Shown here piece by piece: positions 27,901 to 35,864 of a stretch of 64,000 bases of DNA. A program made the position numbers and the translations under genes. Each line of letters starts with the position of its first letter. Within the stretch, counting starts at the first letter, position 1. The notes beneath the pieces are model-generated. The model was not told where the DNA came from and searched no databases. It saw only the letters and a list, made by a program, of their open reading frames with translations. Source of the stretch: Rhabdobacter roseus (GTDB lineage: Bacteria > Bacteroidota > Bacteroidia > Cytophagales > Spirosomataceae); contig NZ_JACHGF010000001.1 in assembly GCF_014202275.1 (NCBI RefSeq), forward strand, positions 186,001 through 250,000. The letters run 5' to 3'.

Positions 27901-30900
27901 GGTAAATCTTATAGCTACGGGCTGCCCGATGATCTATTTTTTGATCCCGATGGCAAGATCGTCTCCATCAGCATCGTGGGCGCTCCGGCAGGCTTGGTAG
28001 TTACCGGCTCCGAATTAAAAGGTACCCCCACGGCAGAAGGTGTGTACCAGATGGTGGCCACGGCCACCGACAACAGCGGTGCTTCCGTGCAGGTGATCTT
28101 CAAGCTCACGGTGGTGCGCGAAAACCAGCCGCCGGTGGTAGCCAAGGATATTGCCGACCAGTTTGCCACCGCGGGCAGGCCCTTTACCTTCGAGATTCCT
28201 CAAGGTACCTTTGTCGATCCCGACGGGCCCATCATTCGACTAGAAACGACGGGGCTGCCCGTGGGCCTGAGCTCCACCGGCTACGTCATCAGCGGAGTAC
28301 CCGCCGACACGGGTAGTTACCAGATTACCGTTAAAGCGTACGACGCGGCCGAGGCGTGGGTAGAAACCAGCTTTATTCTAAAAGTGGGCGCTTCTAATCT
28401 TCCTCCTGAGCTAACCAAGCCAATTCCGGACCTGGTGGCGGTATTGGGTCAAACGTTCAGCTTCCAGGCTGATGAATATTTCCGCGATCCGGATGGTGAG
28501 GTAGAGTCTATAAGCATCGTAGGTGCTCCGGCGGGCCTTAGTTCGAAAGGAGCACTGTTAGAAGGTACCCCCACGGCGGAAGGTGTGTACCAGATGGTAG
28601 CCACGGCTACCGACAACAGCGGTGCTTCCGTGCAGGTGATCTTCAAGCTCACGGTGGTGCGCGAAAACCAGCCGCCGGTGGTGGCCAAAGACATACCCGA
28701 CCAATTTGCCACCGCGGGCAAGCCCTTTACTTACGAGATCGCTCAAGGTACCTTTGTGGATTCAGACGGAGCGGTGGTGCGTTTGGAAACGACGGGGCTA
28801 CCTGCGGGACTTAACTCCACCGGCTACGTCATCAGCGGGGTACCGGCCGACACGGGTAGTTATAAAATAGTAGTACGGGCGTACGACGCGGCCGAGGCGT
28901 GGGTAGAAACTACCTTCGTACTAAAAGTTGGCGCTTCCAATCTGCCTCCCGAGCTGTCCAAACCCATTCCGGACTTGGTGGCGGTGCTGGGCCAAGCGTT
29001 CAGCTTTGAAGCCGCCGAGTACTTCCGCGATCCGGACGGAGAAATTACTTCCATCCAACTCGTGGGTGCACCAGCGGGCTTGGCAGTTACCGGCTCCGAA
29101 TTGAAAGGTACCCCCACGGCGGAAGGCGTGTACCAGATGGTGGCCACGGCTACCGACAACAGCGGCGCTTCCGTGCAGGTGATCTTCAAGCTCACGGTGG
29201 TGCGCGAGAACCAGCCGCCAGTGGTGGCCAAAGACATTCCCGACCAATTCGCAACGGCGGGCAAATCATTCACCTACGAGATCGCTCAAGGTACCTTTGT
29301 CGATCCAGACGGAACGGTAGTGCGGCTGGAAACGACGGGGCTGCCGACCGGCCTAAGCTCCACCGGTTATGTCATCAGTGGGGTACCGGCTGACACGGGT
29401 AGTTATAAAATAGTAGTACGGGCGTACGACGCGGGCGATGCTTGGGTGGAAACCAGCTTCCTCATTAAAGTTGGCGCTTCCAATCTACCTCCCGAGCTGG
29501 CCAAGCCGATTCCGGACCTGGTAGCAGTGCTGGGTGCAGCGTTCAGCTTTGAAGCTGCCGAGTACTTCCGCGATCCGGACGGAGAAATTACTTCCATCCA
29601 ACTCGTGGGTGCACCAGCGGGCTTGGCAGTTACCGGCTCCGAATTAAAAGGTACCCCCACGGCCGAGGGTGTGTACCAGATGGTGGCCACGGCCACCGAC
29701 AACAGCGGCGCTTCCGTGCAGGTGATCTTCAAGCTCACGGTGGTGCGTGAAAACCAGCCGCCGGTGGTGGCCAAAGATATTCCCGACCAATTTGCCACCG
29801 CGGGCAAGCCCTTTACTTACGAGATCGCTCAAGGTACCTTTGTGGATTCAGACGGAGCGGTGGTGCGTTTGGAAACGACGGGGCTACCTGCGGGACTTAA
29901 CTCCACCGGCTACGTCATCAGCGGGGTACCGGCCGACACGGGTAGTTATAAAATAGTAGTACGGGCGTACGACGCGGCCGAGGCATGGGTGGAAACTACC
30001 TTCGTACTGAAAGTCGGTGCGTCGAATCTGCCGCCGGAGCTGGCCAAACCCATTCCGGACTTAATGGCGGTGCTAGGCGAATCCTTTAGCTTCAACGCCG
30101 CCGAGTACTTCCGCGATCCGGACGGCGAGGTAGTTTCTATCCAGCTCGTGGGCGCACCAGCAGGCTTGGCAGTTACCGGCTCCGAATTGAAAGGTACCCC
30201 CACGGCCGAGGGTGTGTACCAGATGGTGGCCACGGCCACCGACAACAGCGGTGCTTCCGTGCAGGTGATCTTCAAGCTCACGGTGGTGCGCGAAAACCAG
30301 CCGCCGGTGGTGGCCAAAGACATACCCGACCAGTTCGCCACCGCGGGCAAGCCCTTTACCTTCGAAATTTCCCAAGGTACCTTTGTCGACCCAGACGGGC
30401 CTATCATTCGATTGGAAACGACGGGCCTTCCGACCGGCCTGAGCTCAACGGGCTACGTCATCAGCGGGGTACCGGCCGACACGGGTAGTTATAAAATAGT
30501 AGTACGGGCGTACGACGCGGCCGAGGCGTGGGTAGAAACTACCTTCGTGCTGAAAGTCGGTGCGTCGAATCTGCCTCCCGAGCTCTCCAAACCCATTCCG
30601 GACTTGGTGGCGGTGATTGGGCAGGTGTTCAACTTCGACGCCGCCGAGTACTTCCGCGATCCCGATGGCGAGGTAGTTTCCGTCGCGTATACGTCCAGCC
30701 TGCCTACGGGCCTTACGGCCAACGGATCGAAGCTAGGCGGGAATCCAACGGCCGCCGGCACCTATACGCTTAAAGTAAAAGCCCGCGACGATAAAGGGGC
30801 CGAAACCGAGGTATCATTTAAGCTTCGCGTAGAGAGACCCGAACTGTACATTGACCTGTACCAGGCAGGCAACGCCGAAACCCGCAAAAAATTAAGGGCC

Positions 30901-31485
30901 ATTGCCAACGCCGATATTATTGCCATAGGTACTTTACCCGATTTGGTCAACATCTTCGTATCCAGCAACGCCACTATTTCGTCCATTGTTTTCGAAATGG
31001 CGGGACCCGTAGTACGGAAATTTACCGACGAAAGTACCCCCTACGGGTTGTTTGGTGATAACGAAGGTTTCAAACCCGCCATAGGTACCTATCAGATCAA
31101 GGTGTCGGCTTATCGGGGGGGAACGCTCATTACCAGCCGCACGATCCGGTTCGACTTCATCCGGGCGGGCGATAGCAACGTGCGGGAAGGCGTAGCCGAA
31201 TTCCTGCCCGAGCTGCTCTCAGAGCCCTGGAAAGCCTTCCCCAACCCGTACGTGGATCGCGTTCAGATCCAGCTGGATGTCTACGAATCTACTACCATCA
31301 AAGAGGTAGCGGTTTATTCGGCCGACGGACGGGCGTTGCCGCTGCGCGATTCGCAGTGGCGTCAGGAAGGAAGGGTACTTCAGGTCGACTTGTCCGAAAG
31401 TACCTCCCTGCCCGGAGCCTACCTACTGCGCGTTGGCGACTCGGCCGGTAAGCAACGGACGCTCCGAATCCTTAAAGCGCCGTAA
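24949..31485 (+). CDS. Giant secreted SGNH / glycosidase-like / Ig-repeat protein with T9SS tail
   Basis: 2178 residues. Signal peptide ends near ASGQ (about 31). Residues 35-230 are an SGNH domain (Ser43 in FIGNSITQHGP; GNWGMAASREEND; His208 in AMHPGDKGM). Residues about 240-620 look like a GH42-type TIM barrel (NTFLLHVNWERIYSRRGD, CKIMLRIWTARHDD, WLNQKYGSVAELNKAWKSDY). From about 660 come 13 He_PIG/Ig-like modules, interrupted once by, and later followed by, a different module (AGN...PYGLFGDN). The last 95 residues are a T9SS sorting tail (AFPNPYVDRVQIQLDVYEST...GAYLLRVGDSAGKQRTLRIL). Probably exported by type IX secretion and surface-anchored, acting on a glycan. The first 2 kb are AT-rich and GTAC-poor; the rest is host-like, suggesting a chimeric gene. 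Confidence 0.88.
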   Translation: MKQLHVMRLLRRQKTLFLLFFLGALGPSASGQTYNKVLFIGNSITQHGPLESIGWHGNWGMAASREENDYVNKVMEAIRKKNPQATFRRFHAVPFENNWNSYDYSQLDDSKQYGADLIILRIGENINDSNVDAQNLRQSYLRLIDAVSRPQAKIILTNSFWKNHAKTNAVIQSIATERNLPLVHLTDLSDDPTNMAYGLFADQGVAMHPGDKGMAAIANRILSTLNLEQPPTDSRSFHRYLSLGIMNTSSGDEYLPVMKRAAQVGINTFLLHVNWERIYSRRGDKPNWSQIDKQVALANQLGCKIMLRIWTARHDDVDSWWPQEAIPISGEGKRQARLSGTSYNHKPSTAEIKNFVKEVAIHFQPQQQAGNIICISLATTETAEIGYHYSFWENGHESLQVYDYSEASRLAFREWLNQKYGSVAELNKAWKSDYSSFNAIHPPYFGKDPWSAFYYDIGKDWYLFRHYALKKFSDEMIDAIKAIESSYRFVHEMGSCFDDISIVRGTLAFKDLCKKADGLKVNDDPTYPHRFATDLLRTNLPNKLIGNEVDGARTSHGPNDWKKHVDECFDHGADWVNLFGFDSMTSLARAEGIITEMSNKWLAQPVPQINPTQEITYTLTDALRVGLNNVRNKWNQEYNKSQKPISVLFTEDLIVDPVVENNPPTVKVPIPDQQGTVDQWFQMEISRETFQDEDGSIVALEPQALPPGLVLNGWSLEGRPTQAGVFTATVKAYDNGGATVSTSFKFTVAQAPPEEPKVNHRVSLYVAGNFLTRRFLRDIQDNDTLRGADMQQTLNILVSPQSGTVGSYAFNLTGPYTISSVDDRAPYGLFGDNGGLIFPSGNYLLTIQAYTGSTTSSTLLGQEAVRFVIENDEVEGNQPPVLYKKPVDLFAKVSEPFQYRISDSTFVDPDGTIKTYTIAGLPDGLTGDGTLIQGTPTKSGIFTVKVKATDNEGASAETQFTFSVSTDNFPPVVNGLIPDLTASLGKSYSYGLPDDLFFDPDGKIVSISIVGAPAGLVVTGSELKGTPTAEGVYQMVATATDNSGASVQVIFKLTVVRENQPPVVAKDIADQFATAGRPFTFEIPQGTFVDPDGPIIRLETTGLPVGLSSTGYVISGVPADTGSYQITVKAYDAAEAWVETSFILKVGASNLPPELTKPIPDLVAVLGQTFSFQADEYFRDPDGEVESISIVGAPAGLSSKGALLEGTPTAEGVYQMVATATDNSGASVQVIFKLTVVRENQPPVVAKDIPDQFATAGKPFTYEIAQGTFVDSDGAVVRLETTGLPAGLNSTGYVISGVPADTGSYKIVVRAYDAAEAWVETTFVLKVGASNLPPELSKPIPDLVAVLGQAFSFEAAEYFRDPDGEITSIQLVGAPAGLAVTGSELKGTPTAEGVYQMVATATDNSGASVQVIFKLTVVRENQPPVVAKDIPDQFATAGKSFTYEIAQGTFVDPDGTVVRLETTGLPTGLSSTGYVISGVPADTGSYKIVVRAYDAGDAWVETSFLIKVGASNLPPELAKPIPDLVAVLGAAFSFEAAEYFRDPDGEITSIQLVGAPAGLAVTGSELKGTPTAEGVYQMVATATDNSGASVQVIFKLTVVRENQPPVVAKDIPDQFATAGKPFTYEIAQGTFVDSDGAVVRLETTGLPAGLNSTGYVISGVPADTGSYKIVVRAYDAAEAWVETTFVLKVGASNLPPELAKPIPDLMAVLGESFSFNAAEYFRDPDGEVVSIQLVGAPAGLAVTGSELKGTPTAEGVYQMVATATDNSGASVQVIFKLTVVRENQPPVVAKDIPDQFATAGKPFTFEISQGTFVDPDGPIIRLETTGLPTGLSSTGYVISGVPADTGSYKIVVRAYDAAEAWVETTFVLKVGASNLPPELSKPIPDLVAVIGQVFNFDAAEYFRDPDGEVVSVAYTSSLPTGLTANGSKLGGNPTAAGTYTLKVKARDDKGAETEVSFKLRVERPELYIDLYQAGNAETRKKLRAIANADIIAIGTLPDLVNIFVSSNATISSIVFEMAGPVVRKFTDESTPYGLFGDNEGFKPAIGTYQIKVSAYRGGTLITSRTIRFDFIRAGDSNVREGVAEFLPELLSEPWKAFPNPYVDRVQIQLDVYESTTIKEVAVYSADGRALPLRDSQWRQEGRVLQVDLSESTSLPGAYLLRVGDSAGKQRTLRILKAP
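27847..30564 (+). repeat. Tandem Ig-like repeat array, period 543 bp
   Basis: Repeat starts (SNLPPEL) fall at 28393, 28936, 29479 and 30022, each exactly 543 bp (181 codons) apart, with a half unit from 30565 and a diverged first unit of 546 bp from 27847. Each unit holds two Ig-like modules, one starting (S)NLPPELxKPIPDL and one starting ENQPPVVAKDIPDQ. Long blocks are identical in DNA, such as the stretch coding GVYQMVATATDNSGASVQV. Silent-site identity points to recent duplication or gene conversion. Confidence 0.93.
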
Positions 31486-31492
31486 GGCAACA

Positions 31493-32335
31493 TCACGAAA
31501 TATGAAAGCGAAGAAGCCCCTCCATGGGGCTTTTTTGTATAGTACCCAACCGTAGGTTTTTGGCGGCCACTGCCGCCGCCAGAAGCTCCTGGTAGTGATA
31601 GGCCACCGAGCCCGTAAAGTGTACCAGGTACCTGGCGGCGTCAGGATGACGAAGCACGTATTTTTCCAGATAAAGATCGAAAGCCCGGCCAATCAGCGCC
31701 CGCACAAAGGCATGCTCGCGGTGCTGACCAAGAAAGGGAGAAAACGCGGCAAAGTACCGGTTGGGGAAGGGTTGGCGGTAGGCGTGCTCCAGCACCGTCA
31801 GGCGATTTATTTCCGGAAAAGCCGCCCGAAAAGCTTCCTGAAGCTCATCGGGTAGTTCCTGGTGCAGGTAGTGAACCACCAGCTGCTTGCCCAGGTACCC
31901 CCCGCTCCCTTCGTCGCCCAGCCAGAAGCCCAGCGAGCCAATGTTATGGATGATCCGGGTGCCGTCGTACAGGGCGTTGTTGGAGCCCGTGCCCAGGATA
32001 CACGCCAGCCCCGGTTCGTGCCCACAAAGCGCCCGCGCGGCGGCCAGCAAATCGCTGTGTACTTCCAGCGTACTGAGCGCCGGAAAGGTACTTGCCAAAG
32101 CCTGCCGAACGGGAAGGCTGCTGCGCGCATCGGCGCAGCCAGCGCCGTAGAAATAAAGTACCTCTACGCGCGCAGGTACCTGGGGCAGTACTTCCCGCCG
32201 CAGAATCTCCAGGATCGTGGCCTCGGTCTGGTAAAAAGGATTAAGGCCCGATGACTGAAAGCGCAGCAGGGGGGCGTGGGGAAGGTACCCCAGCCAGTCC
32301 GTTTTGGTAGAGCCGCTGTCGGCCAGCAACATCAT
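31493..32335 (-). CDS. BadF/BadG-type ATPase, N-acetylglucosamine kinase-like
   Basis: 280 residues of the ASKHA fold. The phosphate-1 motif is MLLADSGSTKTDW; the adenosine/phosphate-2 region contains ACILGTGSNNALYDG and GFWLGDEGSGGYLGKQLV, typical of GlcNAc-kinase-like proteins of Bacteroidota; FTGSVAYHYQELL comes near the end. It probably phosphorylates an amino sugar in the cytoplasm, perhaps from peptidoglycan or glycan recycling. The ATG at 32335 overlaps the stop of the upstream cytochrome b5-like gene (ATGA), so the two are translationally coupled; a second ATG follows immediately. The terminator of the opposite gene lies inside its last codons. Confidence 0.88.
   Translation of the reverse strand: MMLLADSGSTKTDWLGYLPHAPLLRFQSSGLNPFYQTEATILEILRREVLPQVPARVEVLYFYGAGCADARSSLPVRQALASTFPALSTLEVHSDLLAAARALCGHEPGLACILGTGSNNALYDGTRIIHNIGSLGFWLGDEGSGGYLGKQLVVHYLHQELPDELQEAFRAAFPEINRLTVLEHAYRQPFPNRYFAAFSPFLGQHREHAFVRALIGRAFDLYLEKYVLRHPDAARYLVHFTGSVAYHYQELLAAAVAAKNLRLGTIQKSPMEGLLRFHIS
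31514..31536 (+). terminator. Terminator of the giant surface-protein gene
   Basis: AAGCCCC, loop TCCAT, GGGGCTT, then TTTT on the plus strand. It lies 28 bp past the stop codon and inside the 3' coding end of the convergent sugar-kinase gene, whose codons it also encodes. Confidence 0.75.
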
Positions 32336-32574
32336 AGCTTGTCTACCAGTTTTCCTACTACTTTAAACCGCTCAAAAACCCGGTGCGTGTGCGGGGCCGC
32401 GCTCAGTTCTTCCGTCAGATCCTGGCCTGCCCAGTGCTCGTAGTGCTTGCCGTTGCGCCACAAGCGCGAAGGCGCTACGTCGTAGATGATTCCCTGGTAC
32501 GCACACCAGATCTCCTCCCGGTCCTGGCCGTTCCGCAGGGCCAGCTGCACGCGGGTATATTTTTTTGTAAACAT
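32332..32574 (-). CDS. Cytochrome b5-like heme-binding domain protein
   Basis: 80 residues from the ATG at 32574 (MFTKKYTRVQLALRNGQDRE); an upstream ATG at 32634 adds 20 residues with no domain match. The domain shows WCAYQGIIYDVAPSRLW, then RNGKHYEHWAGQDLTEEL with a candidate heme-ligand His, and PHTHRVFERFKVVGKL with the second. Soluble, no signal peptide. This family is small and common in Bacteroidota; its redox partner is not known. The 3' end overlaps the sugar-kinase start by 4 bp. Why a b5-like protein is coupled to a kinase is unclear. Confidence 0.82.
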   Translation of the reverse strand: MFTKKYTRVQLALRNGQDREEIWCAYQGIIYDVAPSRLWRNGKHYEHWAGQDLTEELSAAPHTHRVFERFKVVGKLVDKL

Positions 32575-32766
32575 TGTGTTTATAAGTACGTTAAACGGCC
32601 GTAGAATAAATTCAAACGTAGTTTTCTTGGCCATAGATTTGAAAATACGGTTTAAAAATCAGAAATTGGACCGGTAATGACAAGAATTGTTTTCGCGCAG
32701 CATATCAAGAATTTATAAACGTTCGTTTTCTAGTTTTACACAAATCCTATATCTACCAACAAAGCT

Positions 32767-33213
32767 ATGAAAAAAGCTATATCCACCCTTTGGAGCGTGG
32801 TCCTGTTGACAGCCCTGCTCGTTGGAGGTTGCAAGAAACCGCCTCCCCCCATGTCTGAGCGCATTGCCAAAGCCTGGTCGGCGGAGTCCGTCAAGGAAGG
32901 AAGTACCGTGGTATTTACCAAGGGCGGAGCCGGTAATACCAAGCCCGGCTACTCAAATTTCAAGCTCACGTTTTTGGCCGGAGGCAACGTCACTTACAGC
33001 GAGCTGGACAACAATACCTTTAACGGACAGTGGGAATTGGTAGGGGACAACCGGCTCATTCTTAAAAACCTGACGCCGCAGCCCACCGGTACCAACGGCA
33101 CCATCGAGTTTACGATCAATTCTTTTTCCGATACGCGCATGGTACTTACCCGCACTACGGCTAGTGTCAAAACGGGAGGTACCATCAATGAATATACCCT
33201 CAGCAACCCCTGA
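32767..33213 (+). CDS. Small lipoprotein, lipocalin-like fold (function unknown)
   Basis: 148 residues: a signal peptide ending in lipobox LVGGC (Cys22), a Lys-Lys-Pro linker, then a beta-rich domain (AKAWSAESVKEGSTVVFTKG, YSNFKLTFLAGGNVTYSELD, GQWELVGDNRLILKNLTP, DTRMVLTRTTASVKTGG). The alternating strand pattern and W-x-L-x-x-N-x-L-I-L resemble lipocalin-like or DUF4923-type lipoproteins of Bacteroidota. No catalytic motif is visible. It is monocistronic, with a hairpin terminator 30 bp after the stop, followed at once by thiL. Confidence 0.75.
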   Translation: MKKAISTLWSVVLLTALLVGGCKKPPPPMSERIAKAWSAESVKEGSTVVFTKGGAGNTKPGYSNFKLTFLAGGNVTYSELDNNTFNGQWELVGDNRLILKNLTPQPTGTNGTIEFTINSFSDTRMVLTRTTASVKTGGTINEYTLSNP

Positions 33214-33241
33214 TTGCTGTAACGATCCTTTTATTTATACC

Positions 33242-33274
33242 CAAGAAGCCACTTCCCAGCGAGGTGGCTTCTTG
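33242..33274 (+). terminator. Terminator after the small lipoprotein gene
   Basis: CAAGAAGCCAC / GTGGCTTCTTG arms around a short loop (with one weak pair near the loop), followed by CTATTTTTGG. It lies between the lipoprotein stop and thiL. Confidence 0.8.
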
Positions 33275-33286
33275 CTATTTTTGGGT

Positions 33287-33294
33287 TACCTTTG
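33287..33294 (+). promoter_or_regulatory. Possible -7 element for a near-leaderless thiL transcript
   Basis: TACCTTTG matches TAnnTTTG and lies only 4 nt before the thiL ATG at 33299, so transcription would start at or next to the start codon. The -33 box at 20-nt spacing reads GTG instead of TTG and falls inside the terminator's 3' arm. Weak. Confidence 0.3.
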
Positions 33295-33298
33295 TATC

Positions 33299-34333
33299 AT
33301 GGCACAACAACGAACCGAAATTGCAGAACTGGGCGAATTTGGCCTCATTGACCGGCTCCACGCCGGCATCAAAACTACCCTGCCCGATACCATAACGGGC
33401 ATCGGCGACGACGCCGCCGTGCTGGATCTGGGTGAGGAGTACGGGTTGCTCACCACCGATTTGCTCCTTGAAAATGTTCATTTTGATCTGGCCTTTTACC
33501 CGCTCAAGCACTTGGGCTATAAAGCCGTGGCCGTCAATGTGTCGGATATAGCGGCCATGAACGGGATTCCGCGGCAAATCACCGTGAGCCTGGGCCTGAG
33601 CAACCGCTTCTCCGTGGAGGCCATCGAGGAGCTCTACGCCGGAATCAACGCGGCCTGTACCGATTTCCGCGTGGATCTGGTGGGGGGCGATACCTCCGCT
33701 TCCCGCTCCGGTTTGCTGATTTCGGTCAGTGTATTTGGTAAAGTTTCAAAAGAGAAAATAGCCTACCGGCACTCGGCCAAGGTCAGTGATCTTCTGTGCG
33801 TGTCCGGCGATTTGGGCGCGGCTTACCTGGGCCTCCAGGTACTTGAACGCGAAAAGCAAGTGTACCTGGCCGACCCGTCGATGCAGCCTGAGCTGGACGG
33901 AAAAGAGTACGTAATTCAGCGGCAACTCCGGCCCGAAGCCCGCATGGATGTGGTGTATGAGCTGGACGAAGCGGGTGTAGTACCTACGGCCATGATCGAT
34001 GTCTCCGATGGCCTGGCGTCGGATCTGCTGCACCTGTGCCGCCGGTCAGAAGTAGGGGCGGTGGTATTTGAAGAAAACCTACCCATCGATGACCAGACGT
34101 ACCTCGTCGCGACCGAGCTGAACATAGGTCCCATTACGGCTGCCATGAACGGCGGCGAAGACTACGAGCTGCTGTTCACGATCCGGCAAGCCGATTACGA
34201 TAAAATCAAAAACAGTCCTAATATTTCGGTGATTGGCTTCATTACGGAGCCTGCCAACGGCGTGGTACTACATACGAAGGGCGGCAACCGGCACCCGATC
34301 ACCGCCCAGGGCTGGACGCCGCTGTCGTCCTGA
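33299..34333 (+). CDS. thiL: Thiamine-monophosphate kinase
   Basis: 344 residues from the ATG at 33299 (MAQQRTEIAELGEFGLIDRL); an in-frame ATG at 33164 would run back through the terminator and the preceding gene, so it is rejected. ThiL phosphorylates thiamine monophosphate to the diphosphate cofactor. Motifs: GIGDDAAVLDL, LLTTDLLLENVHFDL, VNVSDIAAMNGIPRQITVSL, DLVGGDTSASRSG, MIDVSDGLASDL and MNGGEDYELLFTI, all typical metal- and ATP-binding positions of the ThiL/PurM fold. The stop is 5 bp from that of convergent manC, with no room for a separate terminator. No other thiamine gene is nearby. Confidence 0.96.
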   Translation: MAQQRTEIAELGEFGLIDRLHAGIKTTLPDTITGIGDDAAVLDLGEEYGLLTTDLLLENVHFDLAFYPLKHLGYKAVAVNVSDIAAMNGIPRQITVSLGLSNRFSVEAIEELYAGINAACTDFRVDLVGGDTSASRSGLLISVSVFGKVSKEKIAYRHSAKVSDLLCVSGDLGAAYLGLQVLEREKQVYLADPSMQPELDGKEYVIQRQLRPEARMDVVYELDEAGVVPTAMIDVSDGLASDLLHLCRRSEVGAVVFEENLPIDDQTYLVATELNIGPITAAMNGGEDYELLFTIRQADYDKIKNSPNISVIGFITEPANGVVLHTKGGNRHPITAQGWTPLSS

Positions 34334-34338
34334 AGTAC

Positions 34339-35406
34339 CTAGATGTACTTGGGGTCCAGGTGCTTGGCCTCAGACACCAGCTCTTTTACTTTCTGCTCTT
34401 CGTCTTTGCGGCAAATGAGCAGTACCCCGTCGTATTCGGCCACGATGAAGCCCTCCAGGCCGTTGATGACCACGAGCTTGTCGCTGGGGGTTTTGATAAT
34501 GCAATTGTTGGTATTCTGAAGTACTACCTTGCCTTCCACCACGTTATCGTTTTCGTCACGCGTCGAGATTTCGTACAGCGATTTCCAGGTACCCAGGTCC
34601 GACCAGCCGAAGTCGCTGAGTACTACGTGTACGTTGTCCGCTTTTTCCATGATCCCGTTGTCGATCGAGATACTGCCGCAGTGTGAATACGCTTTATGAA
34701 TGAAAGGAGTCTCCTGATCCGTAAAGAAGGTATGCGCGCCCTCCTCAAAAATTTCGGCGATCTCGGGCAGGTGTTTCTTTACCGCCTGCCTGATGGCCTG
34801 GGCATTCCAGACAAAAATGCCCGCGTTCCAGACGAAGTCGCCACTTTCCAGAAACTGAATGGCCATTTCCAGCTGAGGCTTTTCGGTAAAGGTTTTGACT
34901 TTTTTTACGGTACGTTTGTCAGGAATGTACTGAATGTACCCGTAGCCCGTGTCAGGACGGCTGGGCTGGATGCCGAGCGTCACCAGGATATCTTCCTGCC
35001 GGGTGGCGGCTAGGGCAATCCGGATGGTGTCCCGGAATAACTCCTCTTTCAGAATGATATGATCGGCGGGAGCGACGATGATGTTCGCGTTGGGATTCTG
35101 GGTAGCAATCTTATAGCTGGCGTAGGCCACGCAGGGAGCCGTATTGCGGCGGTGGGGTTCCAGCAGGAGCTGGTCATGGCCCAGGGCGGGTAGCTGCTGT
35201 TTTACTAAATTCTTGTATTCGTGGCTGGTTACAATGTAGATGTTCTCATAAGGACAAATGCCTTCAAACCGCTCCACGGTTTGTTGGAGCAGGGATTTTC
35301 CCGTCCCGAGTACGTCATGAAACTGTTTGGGGTAGCTGGTGCGGCTAAAAGGCCAAAAACGGGTACCTACGCCCCCGGCCATAATTACTACGTACGTATC
35401 TTTCAT
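34339..35406 (-). CDS. manC: Mannose-1-phosphate guanylyltransferase
   Basis: 355 residues. It makes GDP-mannose from mannose-1-phosphate and GTP for glycan synthesis. The nucleotidyltransferase signature MAGGVGTRFWPFSRTSYPKQ lies at residues 10-29. Also present are EPHRRNTAPCVAYASYKI, VAPADHIILKEELF, TFTEKPQLEMAIQFL, FVWNAGIFVWNA, and DFGWSDLGTWKSLYE with the catalytic-site Asp residues. The length fits the monofunctional type without a phosphomannose isomerase domain. The start is the ATG at 35406; a TAACTTTG -7-like sequence (complement of 35444-35451) precedes it without a clear -33. Other sugar-nucleotide genes are not adjacent. Confidence 0.95.
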   Translation of the reverse strand: MKDTYVVIMAGGVGTRFWPFSRTSYPKQFHDVLGTGKSLLQQTVERFEGICPYENIYIVTSHEYKNLVKQQLPALGHDQLLLEPHRRNTAPCVAYASYKIATQNPNANIIVAPADHIILKEELFRDTIRIALAATRQEDILVTLGIQPSRPDTGYGYIQYIPDKRTVKKVKTFTEKPQLEMAIQFLESGDFVWNAGIFVWNAQAIRQAVKKHLPEIAEIFEEGAHTFFTDQETPFIHKAYSHCGSISIDNGIMEKADNVHVVLSDFGWSDLGTWKSLYEISTRDENDNVVEGKVVLQNTNNCIIKTPSDKLVVINGLEGFIVAEYDGVLLICRKDEEQKVKELVSEAKHLDPKYI

Positions 35407-35864
35407 TAGGTCTAGCGATCAAGTTGAAGGAAATGGATTAAAACAAAGTTACAGTTTTTGACTTACTAATGGTTGTTAGAATTCTTCTAACCATTTTGTT
35501 TCGTTTCAGGCAAGCCCGTTGCTTAAATAACCATACCCAGCCCGGCTCAGCCGCTTCCCAGACAAAATGGCAATAGGCGCTTTTCGTCAGCTTACTACCC
35601 GCGATTGCGCGTACGTATAGTTATCCACGCAGGGGGGCTTTCGGGAAATTATGGTAGAGTCAATAGATAGGCTATTACTACCTTTCAAAGTACCTGGCGA
35701 CGTCTTTTGCACCTTGCCAAAGCCACCTTTTGTACTATTTGGATAATTCCCGCCAGCAAAATTGCAATTTTAAAATAATAAGAAGAAAAAATAGAATATA
35801 AATAATAGTTATTGCTATAATTACGTCCATGAATCATCAATAAACTTTAAATCTTTGGAGACGT
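35407..35864. other. 458-bp intergenic region between divergent manC and TonB receptor genes
   Basis: No open frame with coding character. It contains a 7-bp inverted repeat GTTAGAA-TTC-TTCTAAC at 35475-35491, flanked by AATGG (35468-35472) and CCATT (35491-35495), which could be an operator. It also has a manC-side TAACTTTG, and an A/T-rich 100 bp before the receptor start. No full TTG-N20-TAnnTTTG is seen for the receptor. Confidence 0.5.

Noticed and set aside
28449-30407. Repeated minus-strand frames with GGWFSRTTVSLKITCTEAPL
   Set aside because: They repeat only because the plus-strand Ig-like coding repeats do; shadows of that gene.
33164-33298. Longer start for thiL
   Set aside because: It would pass through the upstream gene's last codons and a terminator; ThiL homology begins at 33299.
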